Positions 8,536-17,435 of a stretch of DNA of 64,000 nt are shown here, one piece after another. The DNA lies in the NCBI RefSeq assembly GCF_037381185.1, contig NZ_JARRQY010000036.1:1-64000 (forward strand), given 5' to 3'. The notes beneath the pieces are model-generated. The model was not told where the DNA came from. It was given only the letters and a program-made list of their open reading frames with translations, and ran no database searches. Origin of the DNA: Acidihalobacter_A sp037381185 (lineage in GTDB: Bacteria > Pseudomonadota > Gammaproteobacteria > DSM-5130 > Acidihalobacteraceae). Numbering within the stretch: position 1 is the stretch's first letter; each line of letters starts with the position of its first letter. The translations under genes were made by a program, and so were the position numbers.

Positions 8536-9066
8536 TCAATGTTTGACTGGCTCCATGATGCCGTCGAGGTTGAGGTCGTCGCATAGGTCGAGGAACTCGT
8601 CGCGCAGTGTGGCCAGATGCGCATGTCCGGGAATCTCCACGGTCATGTGCAGTGAGAACATGGGCGAGCCGGTATGGGGTGCGGCATAGGTGGCGGTGGT
8701 CATGTTTTGGATGTTGACCCCGCGCGAGGCGAAGAAGTTGGACAGCTCGTGGACGATGCCTGGTTGGTCGAGGGCAACCACGTCGACCCCGTAAGGCACG
8801 AAGTCGCCATGTGGCTCGCGGCGCTGGGTGCGTTGGGTGGTGATGACCAGCTCCAGGGTCTGGGCCAGTCGGTCGAGCGCTTTTTCCAGCTTGGTCGTGG
8901 TGTTCCAGTTGCCGCGGGCGAGCAAAATCATGGCAAAAGCACCGCCGAGCACGCTCATGCGGCTGTCTTCCAGATTGCAGCCTGCCTCGCGTACGACGTC
9001 GGCGATCGATTCGACGATACCGGGGCGGTCTTCGCCGAGAATCGATACCACCAGATGAGTATTCAT
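8536..9066 (-). CDS. gcvR: GcvR-like ACT-domain regulator
   Basis: 176 residues from ATG at 9066; in-frame sequence upstream is not family-like. Two ACT domains are visible: HLVVSILGEDRPGIVESIAD (about 4-23) and YGVDVVALDQPGIVHELSNFF (about 92-112). In E. coli GcvR antagonises GcvA and so represses the glycine cleavage operon. No DNA-binding motif is present, in keeping with action through protein contact. It sits between bcp (same strand, 72 bases downstream) and divergent dapA, as in many gammaproteobacteria. No gcvA is seen in the window, so the partner is not proven. Confidence 0.85.
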   Translation of the reverse strand: MNTHLVVSILGEDRPGIVESIADVVREAGCNLEDSRMSVLGGAFAMILLARGNWNTTTKLEKALDRLAQTLELVITTQRTQRREPHGDFVPYGVDVVALDQPGIVHELSNFFASRGVNIQNMTTATYAAPHTGSPMFSLHMTVEIPGHAHLATLRDEFLDLCDDLNLDGIMEPVKH

Positions 9067-9210
9067 ATTGCTCCGGTTGGGGTGGGTTGTCCTGCTGAAA
9101 GAGTAACAGTTCGCGCCCGGGTGCGAAACGCGCCGCGATCGGGTTCGCGGCTTGTCAGTGAGAGGGCCCGACAAGTACTATGGCGGCTTCTTTTCCGTTA
9201 GGGATTTGGC

Positions 9211-10107
9211 ATGTTTCACGGCAGCATGGTGGCAGTGGCCACGCCGATGAGGCCAGACGGCGGGGTCGATGATGCCGCCTTGGAGCGGCTGATCGAGTTT
9301 CATATCGAGAACGGCACCGATGCCATCGTCGCCGTGGGCACGACGGGCGAGTCGGCGACCATCGACTTCGACGAGCATTGTCGACTGATCAAACGCTTTG
9401 TGGAGTTGGTGCGCGGCCGTGTGCCGCTGATCGCCGGCACCGGTGCCAACGCGACTGCCGAAGCGATCCGGCTGACGCGCTGCGCCATGAATGCAGGCGC
9501 GGATGCCTGTTTGCTGGTTACGCCGTACTACAACAAACCGACGCAGGAAGGCCTTTACCGGCATTTCAAGACGGTGGCCGAAGCGGTGCCGATTCCACAG
9601 ATTCTATACAACGTGCCTGGACGCACCGCGGTCGACATGCAGCCGGAGACGGTGGAGCGGCTTGCGGTGATCTCCAACATCGTCGGCATCAAGGAAGCGC
9701 TGGGTAGGGTCGAGCGCATTGATGAGCTGGTGCGGCGCTGTGGCGACCGCCTCGGCGTGTTCAGCGGAGACGATGCCACTGGTATGGAGTCGATGCTGGC
9801 TGGGGGCAAAGGCGTGATCTCGGTGACCGCCAACGTCGCTCCGCGGTTGATGCATGAAATGTGTGTGGCGGCCTGTCGCGGCGATCGCGAAGAGGCGGCT
9901 GAGCTGGATGCCAAGCTCGCGGGGCTGCATCGAGCGTTGTTCGTCGAGGCCAACCCGATTCCGGTCAAATGGGCGCTGCATGAGATGGGCTTGATCAACG
10001 TGGGCATCCGTTTGCCGCTGACGCCTTTGTCCGAGACCTATTACGATACTGTGCGCGCGGCCATGCGCCAGGCTGAGATCGTTCTGCCGGGAGATTCAGA
10101 TGCTTGA
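9211..10107 (+). CDS. dapA: 4-hydroxy-tetrahydrodipicolinate synthase
   Basis: 298 residues. Condenses pyruvate with aspartate-4-semialdehyde in the first committed step to lysine and diaminopimelate. The (beta/alpha)8 lyase signatures are present: VGTTGESATI (about 43-52), LLVTPYYNKPTQEG (about 102-115), YNVPGRTAVDM (about 132-142) and the Schiff-base Lys in VGIKEALG (about 158-165). The gene is divergent from gcvR and overlaps bamC by 8 bases, the usual dapA-bamC arrangement. Confidence 0.96.
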   Translation: MFHGSMVAVATPMRPDGGVDDAALERLIEFHIENGTDAIVAVGTTGESATIDFDEHCRLIKRFVELVRGRVPLIAGTGANATAEAIRLTRCAMNAGADACLLVTPYYNKPTQEGLYRHFKTVAEAVPIPQILYNVPGRTAVDMQPETVERLAVISNIVGIKEALGRVERIDELVRRCGDRLGVFSGDDATGMESMLAGGKGVISVTANVAPRLMHEMCVAACRGDREEAAELDAKLAGLHRALFVEANPIPVKWALHEMGLINVGIRLPLTPLSETYYDTVRAAMRQAEIVLPGDSDA

Positions 10108-11188
10108 TGCATTTCGCCGTGCGGCTCTGGTGGGAGCGGTGCTGGGACTGGGCGGCTGTTCCCTGTGGGGCGGCTCCGGGGGCTATCGGATGGATGCTAC
10201 CGCGCAGGAATTGCAGGTTCCGCCGCAGCTGACTCCGCCGAAGGCGGAGAGCACCTACGCGATTCCGCCGGCCGGGAGTCTTGGGCCGGAGGCGGCGACC
10301 GCGCAAAGTGCGGCCGAGGCGAGTGCCGGAGGCGTTGCTTCCGCCGCCACGCAAGCGGGTGTCGTGCCGGTCGTACCGAACATGCAGTTACAGCAGGCCG
10401 GCGCATTCCGCTGGCTGTTGGTGGATGCCAAACCCGGTCAGGTCTGGCCCGAGGTTTTGGCTTTCTTTAAATCGCGCGGCTTCAAACTGGCGCGGTCCGA
10501 TGCTGCCACCGGCGTTATCCGCACCGATTGGAAGATCAATGACAATGGCCTGCCCAAGGGTTTTCTGGCCAGCATTATCAACAACATCTATGCCTCGGGG
10601 GCGCGTGATCGCTACGTGGTGCGTTTGGTGCGCGGCCCGAACGGCACGACCGATGTGTATCTCAGCCACCAGGGCGCGATCAAGGCCAAGGATTCGCAGG
10701 GCGATATGGTCTGGCAGTGGGTGCCGCCCAATCCGGCCAAGGAAGCCAGTATGCTGCAGGACCTGATGGTCTACATGGGGGCGCCGGAAGGCAAGGCGAA
10801 GAAACTGGCCAATGCCGTCACCACGCCCAGCCGTTCCGTCTATGCGCTGAGCCAGCAGGACGGTACCACGGTGCTCAAGGTTGCGCTGCCCTTTGATCAG
10901 GCTTGGCCGCAGATCGGTCTGGGGCTAGACCGCGTCGATCTGGTGGTGGATGAGCAGGACCGGGCCAAGGGCGTGTATGACGTGAGCTATGTCGGCGAGA
11001 GCCGCAGCAACGCCCTGCAGCGCCTGTTCGGTGGCGGTTCCGTGCTCAATCACGGCACCAAGTTCCGGGTCGAGGTCGTGCGTGAGAGCGGTGCGGTGAC
11101 GGTGCGCGTACTGGACGCCAAGGGGCATCCTCTGTCGCCCAAGGGTACGCGTGAGGTTCTGAATCTGCTGCTGAGCGGTTTGCAGTAG
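10100..11188 (+). CDS. bamC: Outer-membrane assembly lipoprotein BamC
   Basis: 362 residues. A lipoprotein signal peptide with lipobox LGGC (Cys about residue 16) anchors it to the outer membrane, where BamC is part of the BAM complex that inserts beta-barrel proteins. An unstructured Pro/Ala-rich N-terminal stretch (about 25-95), which contacts BamD in E. coli, is followed by two helix-grip domains (about 98-215 and 245-360). Overlap with dapA and position agree with nlpB/bamC. Sequence is divergent as usual for this family. Confidence 0.88.
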   Translation: MLDAFRRAALVGAVLGLGGCSLWGGSGGYRMDATAQELQVPPQLTPPKAESTYAIPPAGSLGPEAATAQSAAEASAGGVASAATQAGVVPVVPNMQLQQAGAFRWLLVDAKPGQVWPEVLAFFKSRGFKLARSDAATGVIRTDWKINDNGLPKGFLASIINNIYASGARDRYVVRLVRGPNGTTDVYLSHQGAIKAKDSQGDMVWQWVPPNPAKEASMLQDLMVYMGAPEGKAKKLANAVTTPSRSVYALSQQDGTTVLKVALPFDQAWPQIGLGLDRVDLVVDEQDRAKGVYDVSYVGESRSNALQRLFGGGSVLNHGTKFRVEVVRESGAVTVRVLDAKGHPLSPKGTREVLNLLLSGLQ

Positions 11189-11193
11189 AGGTC

Positions 11194-11958
11194 GTGAGCC
11201 TGCGTTTTGCGTCGCTAGGCAGCGGCAGCCGAGGCAACGCCTGCGTCGTCGAGTCAGGTACGACGCGGGTGCTGCTGGACTGTGGATTTTCCGTCAGCGA
11301 AATCGATCGCCGCCTGGCCCCGTTGGGCCTGGCTGGCGCGGACCTCGACGCCATCCTCGTTACCCATGAGCACGGCGATCACCTTGCCGGCGCGGCGCGC
11401 TTGTCGCGGCGCTACGGCCTGCCGGTATGGCTGACCGCGGGCACGCTCGCCGCCAGCCGCGATACCGGTTATCACCGGGTCGAGATCTTTCACGCCCACG
11501 ACGTGTTCGAGATCGGCGATCTGCAACTGCATCCATTTCCCGTCCCTCACGATGCCCGCGAACCCGCGCAGTTCGTATTCAGCGACGGTGACCGCCGTTT
11601 CGGCCAGCTTACCGATACCGGCAGCATCACTCCGCATATCGAACGCATGCTGGCGGGGCTCGATGCACTGGTTCTGGAGTGCAATTACGAGCCGGAACTG
11701 CTGCGCCGCGGACCGTATCCGCCGGCCTTGAAGGTGCGCGTCGGCGGCGACTACGGCCACCTGGGTAACGATCAGGCCGCGGTGCTGTTGGAGCGGCTGG
11801 ATAAGACTCGCCTGAACTGGCTGGTCGGCGCTCATGTGAGCGAGAAGAACAATACGCCAGAGCACGCTCGTATGGCTCTGGTCGCAGGAATGGGCTGCGA
11901 CGACGATCGCATCGAAGTGGCGGCTCAGGACGAGGGAATCGGCTGGCGTTCCGTTTGA
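11194..11958 (+). CDS. MBL-fold metallo-hydrolase (YycJ/VicX-like)
   Basis: 254 residues from GTG at 11194, five bases after bamC. The beta-lactamase-fold metal site is clear: THEHGDHLAG (about 51-60, HxHxDH). The opening FASLGSGSRGNACVVE is typical of the YycJ/VicX group, proposed to be DNA-processing 5'-3' exonucleases or phosphodiesterases. Later His residues in FPVPHDAREPAQF (about 113-125) and a VSEKNN segment near the end are also family-like. Cotranscription with bamC is likely from the spacing. Precise substrate unknown. Confidence 0.85.
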   Translation: MSLRFASLGSGSRGNACVVESGTTRVLLDCGFSVSEIDRRLAPLGLAGADLDAILVTHEHGDHLAGAARLSRRYGLPVWLTAGTLAASRDTGYHRVEIFHAHDVFEIGDLQLHPFPVPHDAREPAQFVFSDGDRRFGQLTDTGSITPHIERMLAGLDALVLECNYEPELLRRGPYPPALKVRVGGDYGHLGNDQAAVLLERLDKTRLNWLVGAHVSEKNNTPEHARMALVAGMGCDDDRIEVAAQDEGIGWRSV

Positions 11959-12149
11959 TACGGTAGTGACTCGCGTCGCACGGGCGGCGGGCGTGCGTAA
12001 ACGCGTCCGGCACGGGAGTGTTGGAGTTCGCTGTACTCACCCCAACCTACGGAAACGGGAGGTTCTCCCGGGGGAGGGTTTTCGGGCGAGGGTGACGGGC
12101 GGCTCCAGGCCGGCTCATGGCGTGTCCATGAGCCGGCCCGCAAGGGGCG
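11959..12149. other. Convergent intergenic region with two hairpins
   Basis: No gene seen. A 13-bp perfect inverted repeat with a 5-base loop (arms 12108-12120 and 12126-12138) lies 12 bases beyond the folE2 stop, and a smaller CGGGAG/CTCCCG hairpin is at 12056-12070. Neither is followed by a T-run on either strand, so they may be bidirectional RNA 3'-end barriers rather than classic intrinsic terminators. Confidence 0.6.
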
Positions 12150-12968
12150 TTAGAGCGTCTTGTCGCGCTCGATGAGGGCGTAGGCCGAGTGATTGTGGAT
12201 CGATTCGAAGTTCTCGCATTCGACCACGTAGGCGTCGACGCGCGAATCGGCCTCCAGGCGCACGGCCAGGTCGCGTGCGGCGTCCTCGACGAACTTGGGA
12301 TTGTCGTAGGCGCGCTCGGTGACGTACTTCTCGTCGGGGCGCTTGAGCAGCCCGAACAGTTCGCACGAGGCCTCGGCCTCGGCGATGTCGATCAACTCCT
12401 CGATCCACATCGGCTGATTGATGCGTGTGGTCAGGGTGATGTGCGAACGCTGGTTGTGCGCGCCGTACTCGGAAATGTCGCGCGAGCAGGGGCACAGGCT
12501 GGTGACGGGGACGATGACGCGCAGGCTGAGCCGGATCTGGCCGTCGCGCAGTTCACCGATCAGGCTGGCGTCGTAGTCCATGAGGCTTTCGACGCCGGAG
12601 ACTGGGGCTGTCTTGCGCACGAAAAACGGGAAGCGCAGGTGGACGTGTCCACGCTCGGCTTCCAGCCGTGTGATCATGTCCGCCAGCAGATTCTCGAAGC
12701 GGGGAATGTCGAGTGCGCCATCCACCTCGTTGAGCAGCGCCACGAAGCGCGACATGTGAGTGCCCTTGCGCTCGGCGGGCAGGTTCACGTCCATGTCGAC
12801 AGAGGCGACGGTGGCGCGGGCCTGACCGTCGCGGCCGAGGATCTGCAGCGGATGGCGCAGGCCCTTGATGCCGACGCGGTTGATGGCCACGCGGCGTTCG
12901 TCCGGGCTGCTCTGCACGTCGGGAATGTCCGCGCCGAATTCCGTGTCGGGTCGGGTGGTGTGGTTCAT
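12150..12968 (-). CDS. folE2: GTP cyclohydrolase FolE2 (type IB)
   Basis: 272 residues from ATG at 12968, overlapping queD by ATGA. Converts GTP to dihydroneopterin triphosphate, feeding folate and queuosine. The family core is present: VPVTSLCPCSRDISEYGAHNQRS (about 156-178, catalytic metal Cys and the CPCS motif) and the C-terminal ENFESIHNHSAYA (about 253-265). FolE2 works with varied metals and is often used where zinc is short. Coupling with queD suggests the queuosine branch. No folE1 is visible in the window. Confidence 0.95.
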   Translation of the reverse strand: MNHTTRPDTEFGADIPDVQSSPDERRVAINRVGIKGLRHPLQILGRDGQARATVASVDMDVNLPAERKGTHMSRFVALLNEVDGALDIPRFENLLADMITRLEAERGHVHLRFPFFVRKTAPVSGVESLMDYDASLIGELRDGQIRLSLRVIVPVTSLCPCSRDISEYGAHNQRSHITLTTRINQPMWIEELIDIAEAEASCELFGLLKRPDEKYVTERAYDNPKFVEDAARDLAVRLEADSRVDAYVVECENFESIHNHSAYALIERDKTL

Positions 12969-13348
12969 GTGTCCTCGCTGTAGCGCACGCAGGCGCGGTC
13001 GGTTTCCCACAGCGTGATGGCGCTGATCCGGGCGGTGTCCGTGTTCAGGCGTTCGGACATCCGGCGGTAGATGTGCGCGGCGATGTTCTCGGCCGTGGGG
13101 TTGACCGTGGTGAACGGGGGAAGGTCGTTGAGATAGCGGTGATCGAGTTCGCCGGCGACTTCGCGGGCGACGCGCTTCATGTCCTTGAAGTCGACGGCCA
13201 TGCCGACCCCGTCGAGCGCGGTGGCGTGGATCTCCGCCTCCAGCTTCCAGTTGTGGCCGTGCATGCGGCTGCAGTCGCCGGGGTAGTCGCGCAGGGTGTG
13301 CGCGGCGGCGAAATCGGTGAGCACGGTGAGAGTGTAGGTTGCAGGCAT
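12965..13348 (-). CDS. queD: 6-carboxy-5,6,7,8-tetrahydropterin synthase
   Basis: 127 residues from ATG at 13348. PTPS-family enzyme of queuosine (7-cyano-7-deazaguanine) synthesis, acting on dihydroneopterin triphosphate made by FolE2. Zinc ligands are in AAHTLRDYPGDCSRMHGHNW (His about 17, His about 30, His about 32), with Cys at about 26 as the catalytic residue. A C-terminal WETDRACVRY motif carries the pterin-anchoring Glu. It is coupled to folE2 and follows dxs by 28 bases, so the isoprenoid and pterin genes appear to form one transcript. Confidence 0.92.
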   Translation of the reverse strand: MPATYTLTVLTDFAAAHTLRDYPGDCSRMHGHNWKLEAEIHATALDGVGMAVDFKDMKRVAREVAGELDHRYLNDLPPFTTVNPTAENIAAHIYRRMSERLNTDTARISAITLWETDRACVRYSEDT

Positions 13349-13376
13349 GGTCTTACTTGATTGAATTAGTCGGATA

Positions 13377-15272
13377 TTACCGGACCCGGCGGTGCGGGAC
13401 AATCTTGTCTTCGCCCGCCGGCGGTGTATGGCGGTTCTCGATGGCGGTACTGATGCCGGCAGCGTCCAGGCCCGCTTCGGCGAGCAGCTCTTCGCGGCTG
13501 CCGTGTTCCAGGAAGCGGTCGGGCAGGCCCAGGTTGAGTGTTTCGACGCTGCAGCCGTGTGCAGCCAGGCATTCGTTGACCGCGCTGCCGGCGCCGCCGG
13601 CGATGGCGTTGTCCTCGACGGTGACGAGCAGGCGATGCTCGGCCGCCATCTTCAACACCAGTTCTTCGTCCAGCGGCTTGACGAAGCGCATGTTGACCAC
13701 GGTCGCGTCCAGTGCTTCGGCCACTTCGCGGACGGCCGCAAGCGGGGCGCCGAAGCACAGCAGGGCCACTTCGCATCCTTGGCGCAGGCACTCGCCACGG
13801 CCGATCGGCAGCGCCTGCATTTCCTCCTGAACCTCGGTCCCGGGGCCTTTGCCGCGCGGGTAGCGCACGGCGGCGGGACCATCGTGCAGGAAGCCGGTGT
13901 AGAGCATCTGGCGGCACTCGTTCTCGTCCGCCGGAGCCATCACCAGCATGTTGGGTACGCAGCGCAGGTAGCTCAGGTCGAAGCTGCCAGCGTGGGTGGG
14001 GCCGTCGGGTCCGACCACTCCGGCGCGGTCGATGGCGAACAGCACGGGCAGATTCTGCAGCGCGACGTCGTGGATGAGTTGGTCGTAGCCGCGCTGAAGG
14101 AAGGTCGAATAGATTGCCACCACCGGTTTGAGTCCGTCGCAGGCCATGCCGGCGGCTAGCGTGACGGCATGTTGTTCGGCGATGGCGACGTCGTAGTAAC
14201 GCTGCGGGAAGCGGTCGGAGAACTCCACGAGGCCGGAGCCTTCGCGCATGGCCGGCGTGATGCCGACCAGGCGTTCGTCGCGCGCGGCCATGTCGCACAG
14301 CCACTTGCCGAAGACTTGGGTGTAACTCGGTGAGCCGTCCTTCTTGGATCCGGCTGGCAGGCCCTGCGTGGGGTCGAAGCGGCTGACGCCGTGGTAGCTG
14401 ACCGGGTCCTGTTCGGCCTGCGGGTAGCCCTTGCCCTTGCGCGTGACGATGTGCAGCAGGCGCGGGCCCTTGAGTTCGCGCAGGTTGGTCAGGGTCTTGA
14501 CCAGCAGGTCGAGGTCATGGCCGTCGACGGGGCCGAAATAATGGAAGCCCATTTCCTCGAACAGCGTGCCGGGGATGATCATGCCCCGCAGGTGCTCGCG
14601 CGTGCGCTGCGCCACTTCCCATACCGGGGGCAGGCGCTTGAGGATTTCCTTGCCGCCTTCGCGCAGGTTCGAATAGATGCGCGAGGACAGGAGCTTGGTC
14701 AGGTAGTTCGACATCGCGCCGACGTTGGGCGAGATCGACATGTCGTTGTCGTTGAGCACGACCAGCAGATCGGCGTCCACGCTGCCTGCGTGGCATAGGG
14801 CTTCGTAGGCCATACCGGCGGTCAGGGCGCCGTCGCCGATCACCGCGGCGACCTTGCGCCCGGCCTGCTGGTGGTGCGAAGCCAGGGCCATGCCCAGGGC
14901 GGCGCTGATCGAGGTGCTGGAATGGCCGACGCCGAAGGTGTCGTGGGGGCTCTCGTCGCGCTTGGGAAAGCCCGCCAGCCCGCCTTTGAGGCGCAGCGTG
15001 CCCATGGCTTCGCGGCGGCCGGTCAGTATCTTATGGGCGTAGGCTTGGTGTCCGACGTCCCATACCAGCCGGTCGTGCGGTGTCTGGAATACGCGATGCA
15101 GTGCGACGGTCAGCTCGACCGTGCCGAGGTTGGCGGCAAAGTGTCCGCCGGTGCTCGATACCGAGTCGATGATGAAGCTGCGCAGGTCATCGACCAGTTG
15201 ACGCAGTTGTCCCTCGCTGAGGGCGCGTACGTCTTCCGGACTGTCGATCGAATTCAGCAGTGAAGAGGTCAT
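13377..15272 (-). CDS. dxs: 1-deoxy-D-xylulose-5-phosphate synthase
   Basis: 631 residues. Thiamine-diphosphate enzyme joining pyruvate and glyceraldehyde-3-phosphate, the entry to the MEP isoprenoid pathway. Visible motifs: GHQAYAHKILTGR (about 74-86), the ThDP/Mg site GDGALTAGMAYEAL (about 148-161), the pyrimidine-domain AIEQHAV-type segment AIAEQHAVTLAAGMA (about 371-385) and YPRGKGPG (about 465-472). Length is normal. It follows ispA by 174 bases on the same strand in the common xseB-ispA-dxs order. Confidence 0.97.
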   Translation of the reverse strand: MTSSLLNSIDSPEDVRALSEGQLRQLVDDLRSFIIDSVSSTGGHFAANLGTVELTVALHRVFQTPHDRLVWDVGHQAYAHKILTGRREAMGTLRLKGGLAGFPKRDESPHDTFGVGHSSTSISAALGMALASHHQQAGRKVAAVIGDGALTAGMAYEALCHAGSVDADLLVVLNDNDMSISPNVGAMSNYLTKLLSSRIYSNLREGGKEILKRLPPVWEVAQRTREHLRGMIIPGTLFEEMGFHYFGPVDGHDLDLLVKTLTNLRELKGPRLLHIVTRKGKGYPQAEQDPVSYHGVSRFDPTQGLPAGSKKDGSPSYTQVFGKWLCDMAARDERLVGITPAMREGSGLVEFSDRFPQRYYDVAIAEQHAVTLAAGMACDGLKPVVAIYSTFLQRGYDQLIHDVALQNLPVLFAIDRAGVVGPDGPTHAGSFDLSYLRCVPNMLVMAPADENECRQMLYTGFLHDGPAAVRYPRGKGPGTEVQEEMQALPIGRGECLRQGCEVALLCFGAPLAAVREVAEALDATVVNMRFVKPLDEELVLKMAAEHRLLVTVEDNAIAGGAGSAVNECLAAHGCSVETLNLGLPDRFLEHGSREELLAEAGLDAAGISTAIENRHTPPAGEDKIVPHRRVR

Positions 15273-15446
15273 GCGACGCTCCGGTGTCCGGCCTCAGCCC
15301 GCAGGGAGCCGTTGTTGCGGCTGCCTGGAGCGAAGCGGTACACGAATCTGACAAAGTGGTTCATAACCAAGTAATTGTTGGCCTCGGGGCCGGCGGCTGC
15401 AAGCGCGGAGCGACGACTGGTCGGTCAAGGCGCGAAGGACAGCCTG

Positions 15447-16352
15447 CTAGTGAATGCGGTTGACGATGAAGTCGGCGATCCAGCGCAGGGCGGCGCAGCT
15501 CTCATCGTCGAACGTCTCAAGCGCGGCCAGGGCTTCCTCGTGTAGGGCGCGCGCGTGGGTTTTTGCGGCGTCCATGCCGAGCAGACCGGGGAAGGTCGGT
15601 TTGTTGCGTGCGATGTCGGCGCCCTGGGTTTTGCCGAGCGTTTCCGTGTCGCCCTCTACGTCCAGGATATCGTCGCGAATCTGAAAGGCCAAGCCGATAC
15701 AGGCGGCGTAACGGTCGAGCCGTTCCCGCGTTTGCTCGTCGGCGTGCTCCGCGCATAGCGCGGCCATGCGGACGCTTGCCCTGATCAGTTCCCCGGTCTT
15801 GTGGATGTGCATGTTTTCCAGTTCGGCCAGGTTGAGTTCGCGTCCCACCGAGGCGAGATCGATGGCCTGCCCTCCGGCCATGCCCCGCGAGCCCGACGCC
15901 ACGGCGAGCGCGTCGATCATCGCGAGCCGGGTGGCGGGGGAGCAAGGCAGCGCGGGGTCGCTGGCCAGAATATGAAAGGCCAGGGCCTGCATCGCATCGC
16001 CGGCGAGGATCGCCGTGGCCTCGTCGAACGCCTTGTGGCAGGTCGGACGGCCCCGGCGCAGATCGTCGTCATCCATGGCGGGGAGATCGTCGTGGATCAG
16101 GGAATAGGCGTGGATGATTTCGACCGCGGCGGCTGCTCCGTCGAGGGCCCGTTCCTCTATGCCGATGGCGCGGCCGGAGGCGTAGACCAGCAAGGGACGG
16201 ATGCGCTTGCCGCCGCTCAGCGCGGCGTAGCGCATTGCGGCATGAAGTTCGCCGGGTTGGGTCTCTGCATTGGGCAGCCAGCGCTCGAGTGCGGTTTCGG
16301 CGCGCTCGCGCCAGCCGGCGGCGAGGGCGTTGACGTCAGTCGTCGTTGGCAT
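15447..16352 (-). CDS. ispA: (2E,6E)-farnesyl diphosphate synthase
   Basis: 301 residues. Head-to-tail prenyl transferase making FPP from IPP and DMAPP/GPP. First Asp-rich motif DDLPAMDDDDLRRG (about 92-105) and second DDILD (about 227-231) bind magnesium-pyrophosphate; GGKRIRPLL (about 48-56) is the IPP-binding motif. It overlaps xseB by 17 bases upstream, an arrangement widely conserved in gammaproteobacteria. Confidence 0.96.
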   Translation of the reverse strand: MPTTTDVNALAAGWRERAETALERWLPNAETQPGELHAAMRYAALSGGKRIRPLLVYASGRAIGIEERALDGAAAAVEIIHAYSLIHDDLPAMDDDDLRRGRPTCHKAFDEATAILAGDAMQALAFHILASDPALPCSPATRLAMIDALAVASGSRGMAGGQAIDLASVGRELNLAELENMHIHKTGELIRASVRMAALCAEHADEQTRERLDRYAACIGLAFQIRDDILDVEGDTETLGKTQGADIARNKPTFPGLLGMDAAKTHARALHEEALAALETFDDESCAALRWIADFIVNRIH

Positions 16353-16578
16353 CTTCTTCGCCGACGTTCGGGTGCAGCGGGCCTTCGCCGTCTTCGGTCA
16401 GGACGCGGATTTTCTGCTCGGCAGAGCTGAGTGCATGCTGGCAGTCGCGTACCAGCCGTATGCCTCGCTCGAATTCCTTGAGCGAGGTTTCCAGCGGCTG
16501 GTCGCCATGTTCCATGCGCTCGACCAGGGCCTCAAGCTCGGCCAGGGCCTTTTCGAAGTCGAGTTTCTTGGGGCTCAT
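16336..16578 (-). CDS. xseB: Exodeoxyribonuclease VII small subunit
   Basis: 80 residues. Small helical subunit that joins XseA in the exonuclease VII complex for single-stranded DNA degradation. The family signature FEKALAELEALVERMEHG (about 8-25) and ETSLKEFERGIRLVRDCQ (about 30-47) are present. First gene of the xseB-ispA-dxs-queD-folE2 run. A short acidic tail extends beyond the family core. Confidence 0.94.
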   Translation of the reverse strand: MSPKKLDFEKALAELEALVERMEHGDQPLETSLKEFERGIRLVRDCQHALSSAEQKIRVLTEDGEGPLHPNVGEEDANDD

Positions 16579-16755
16579 GTCGAGAGGAAAACCGCGTAGA
16601 TAGTAAACAGCGTACAGTACCTAACTCCGCGTGATTGGGCAATCTTGCGAGGCAGCCGTCATGCTGGCGACGGCAAGCTGGTGCGGACCCTGCTCTGCAA
16701 GCAGAACTTTGGCTGTTGCGACATCCGGGGAAGGGTGGAACTTTCTGGATCGTGC

Positions 16756-16784
16756 TTGACGATTTTTTAGACTAGGTCTAAATT
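16756..16784 (+). promoter_or_regulatory. Promoter with embedded operator-like dyad upstream of rubrerythrin
   Basis: A sigma70-type promoter reads TTGACG (16756-16761), 17-base spacer, TAAATT (16779-16784). Inside it lies a perfect 7-bp inverted repeat, TTTAGAC-TAG-GTCTAAA (16766-16782), covering the spacer and most of the -10. Its place suggests repression by a dimeric regulator. The length and symmetry would fit an Rrf2- or Fur/PerR-type redox or iron regulator, but no such gene is next to it, so the regulator is unknown. Confidence 0.6.
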
Positions 16785-16851
16785 ATTGCCGTGGCCGCCA
16801 GTGATGCGGCTGCTCGCCAATGACAGTATCCCACTTAGGAGGAATACCACT

Positions 16852-17271
16852 GTGGAACTCAAGGGTAGCAAGACCGAGCAGAGCCTGAAGGACGCCTTCG
16901 CCGGCGAGTCGATGGCAAACCGCCGTTATCTCTACTTCGCCGCCAAGGCCGACGTCGAGGGTCAGAACGACGTTTCCGCGGTGTTCCGTTCCACCGCTGA
17001 AGGCGAAACGGGTCATGCGCATGGCCATCTCGAGTATCTCGAGGATTGCGGCGATCCGGCCACCGGTCTGCCTTTCGGCGGCACCGAGGCCAATCTGAAG
17101 ACCGCTGTTGCCGGTGAGACGCACGAGTACACCGACATGTATCCGGGCATGGCCAAGACCGCCCGCGACGAGGGCTTCGACGAAATCGCGGATTGGTTCG
17201 AAACTCTGGCCAAAGCCGAGCGTTCGCATGCCAATCGCTTCCAGAAGGCGCTGGACAGCCTGGCGTCGTGA
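16852..17271 (+). CDS. Rubrerythrin-family diiron protein without rubredoxin domain
   Basis: 139 residues from GTG at 16852, chosen for the AGGAGGAAT site seven bases upstream. The four-helix ferritin-like fold is indicated by ESMANRRYLYFA (about 19-30) and the metal-binding EGETGHAHGHLEYL (about 50-63) plus a second E-x-H pair (ETHEYTDMYPGMA about 84-96; AERSHANRF about 124-132). Rubrerythrins reduce hydrogen peroxide using electrons from rubredoxin-like donors. The C-terminal rubredoxin domain of classical rubrerythrin is absent, so electrons must come from another protein. It heads a cluster with a GlpC-like Fe-S protein and a DUF3501 protein. Confidence 0.9.
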   Translation: MELKGSKTEQSLKDAFAGESMANRRYLYFAAKADVEGQNDVSAVFRSTAEGETGHAHGHLEYLEDCGDPATGLPFGGTEANLKTAVAGETHEYTDMYPGMAKTARDEGFDEIADWFETLAKAERSHANRFQKALDSLAS

Positions 17272-17435
17272 CCCTCGCGGAGCCGCCCTTCTGGGCGGCT
17301 CCGTTTTCCCTGGGCCGGGCTGCACCAAGTACGGCGCGCGGGGGCCACGACAACAGCGGTTCCAGGCAACGCCGAAAATCAACAACAAATTCGCGCATTC
17401 AGGCGGATGTCGCCTGTCGATGAGGAGGGAATGAC

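Noticed and set aside
12108..12138. Long hairpin as a riboswitch or small RNA
   Set aside because: It is a simple stem-loop between convergent gene ends; a 3'-end barrier explains it better.
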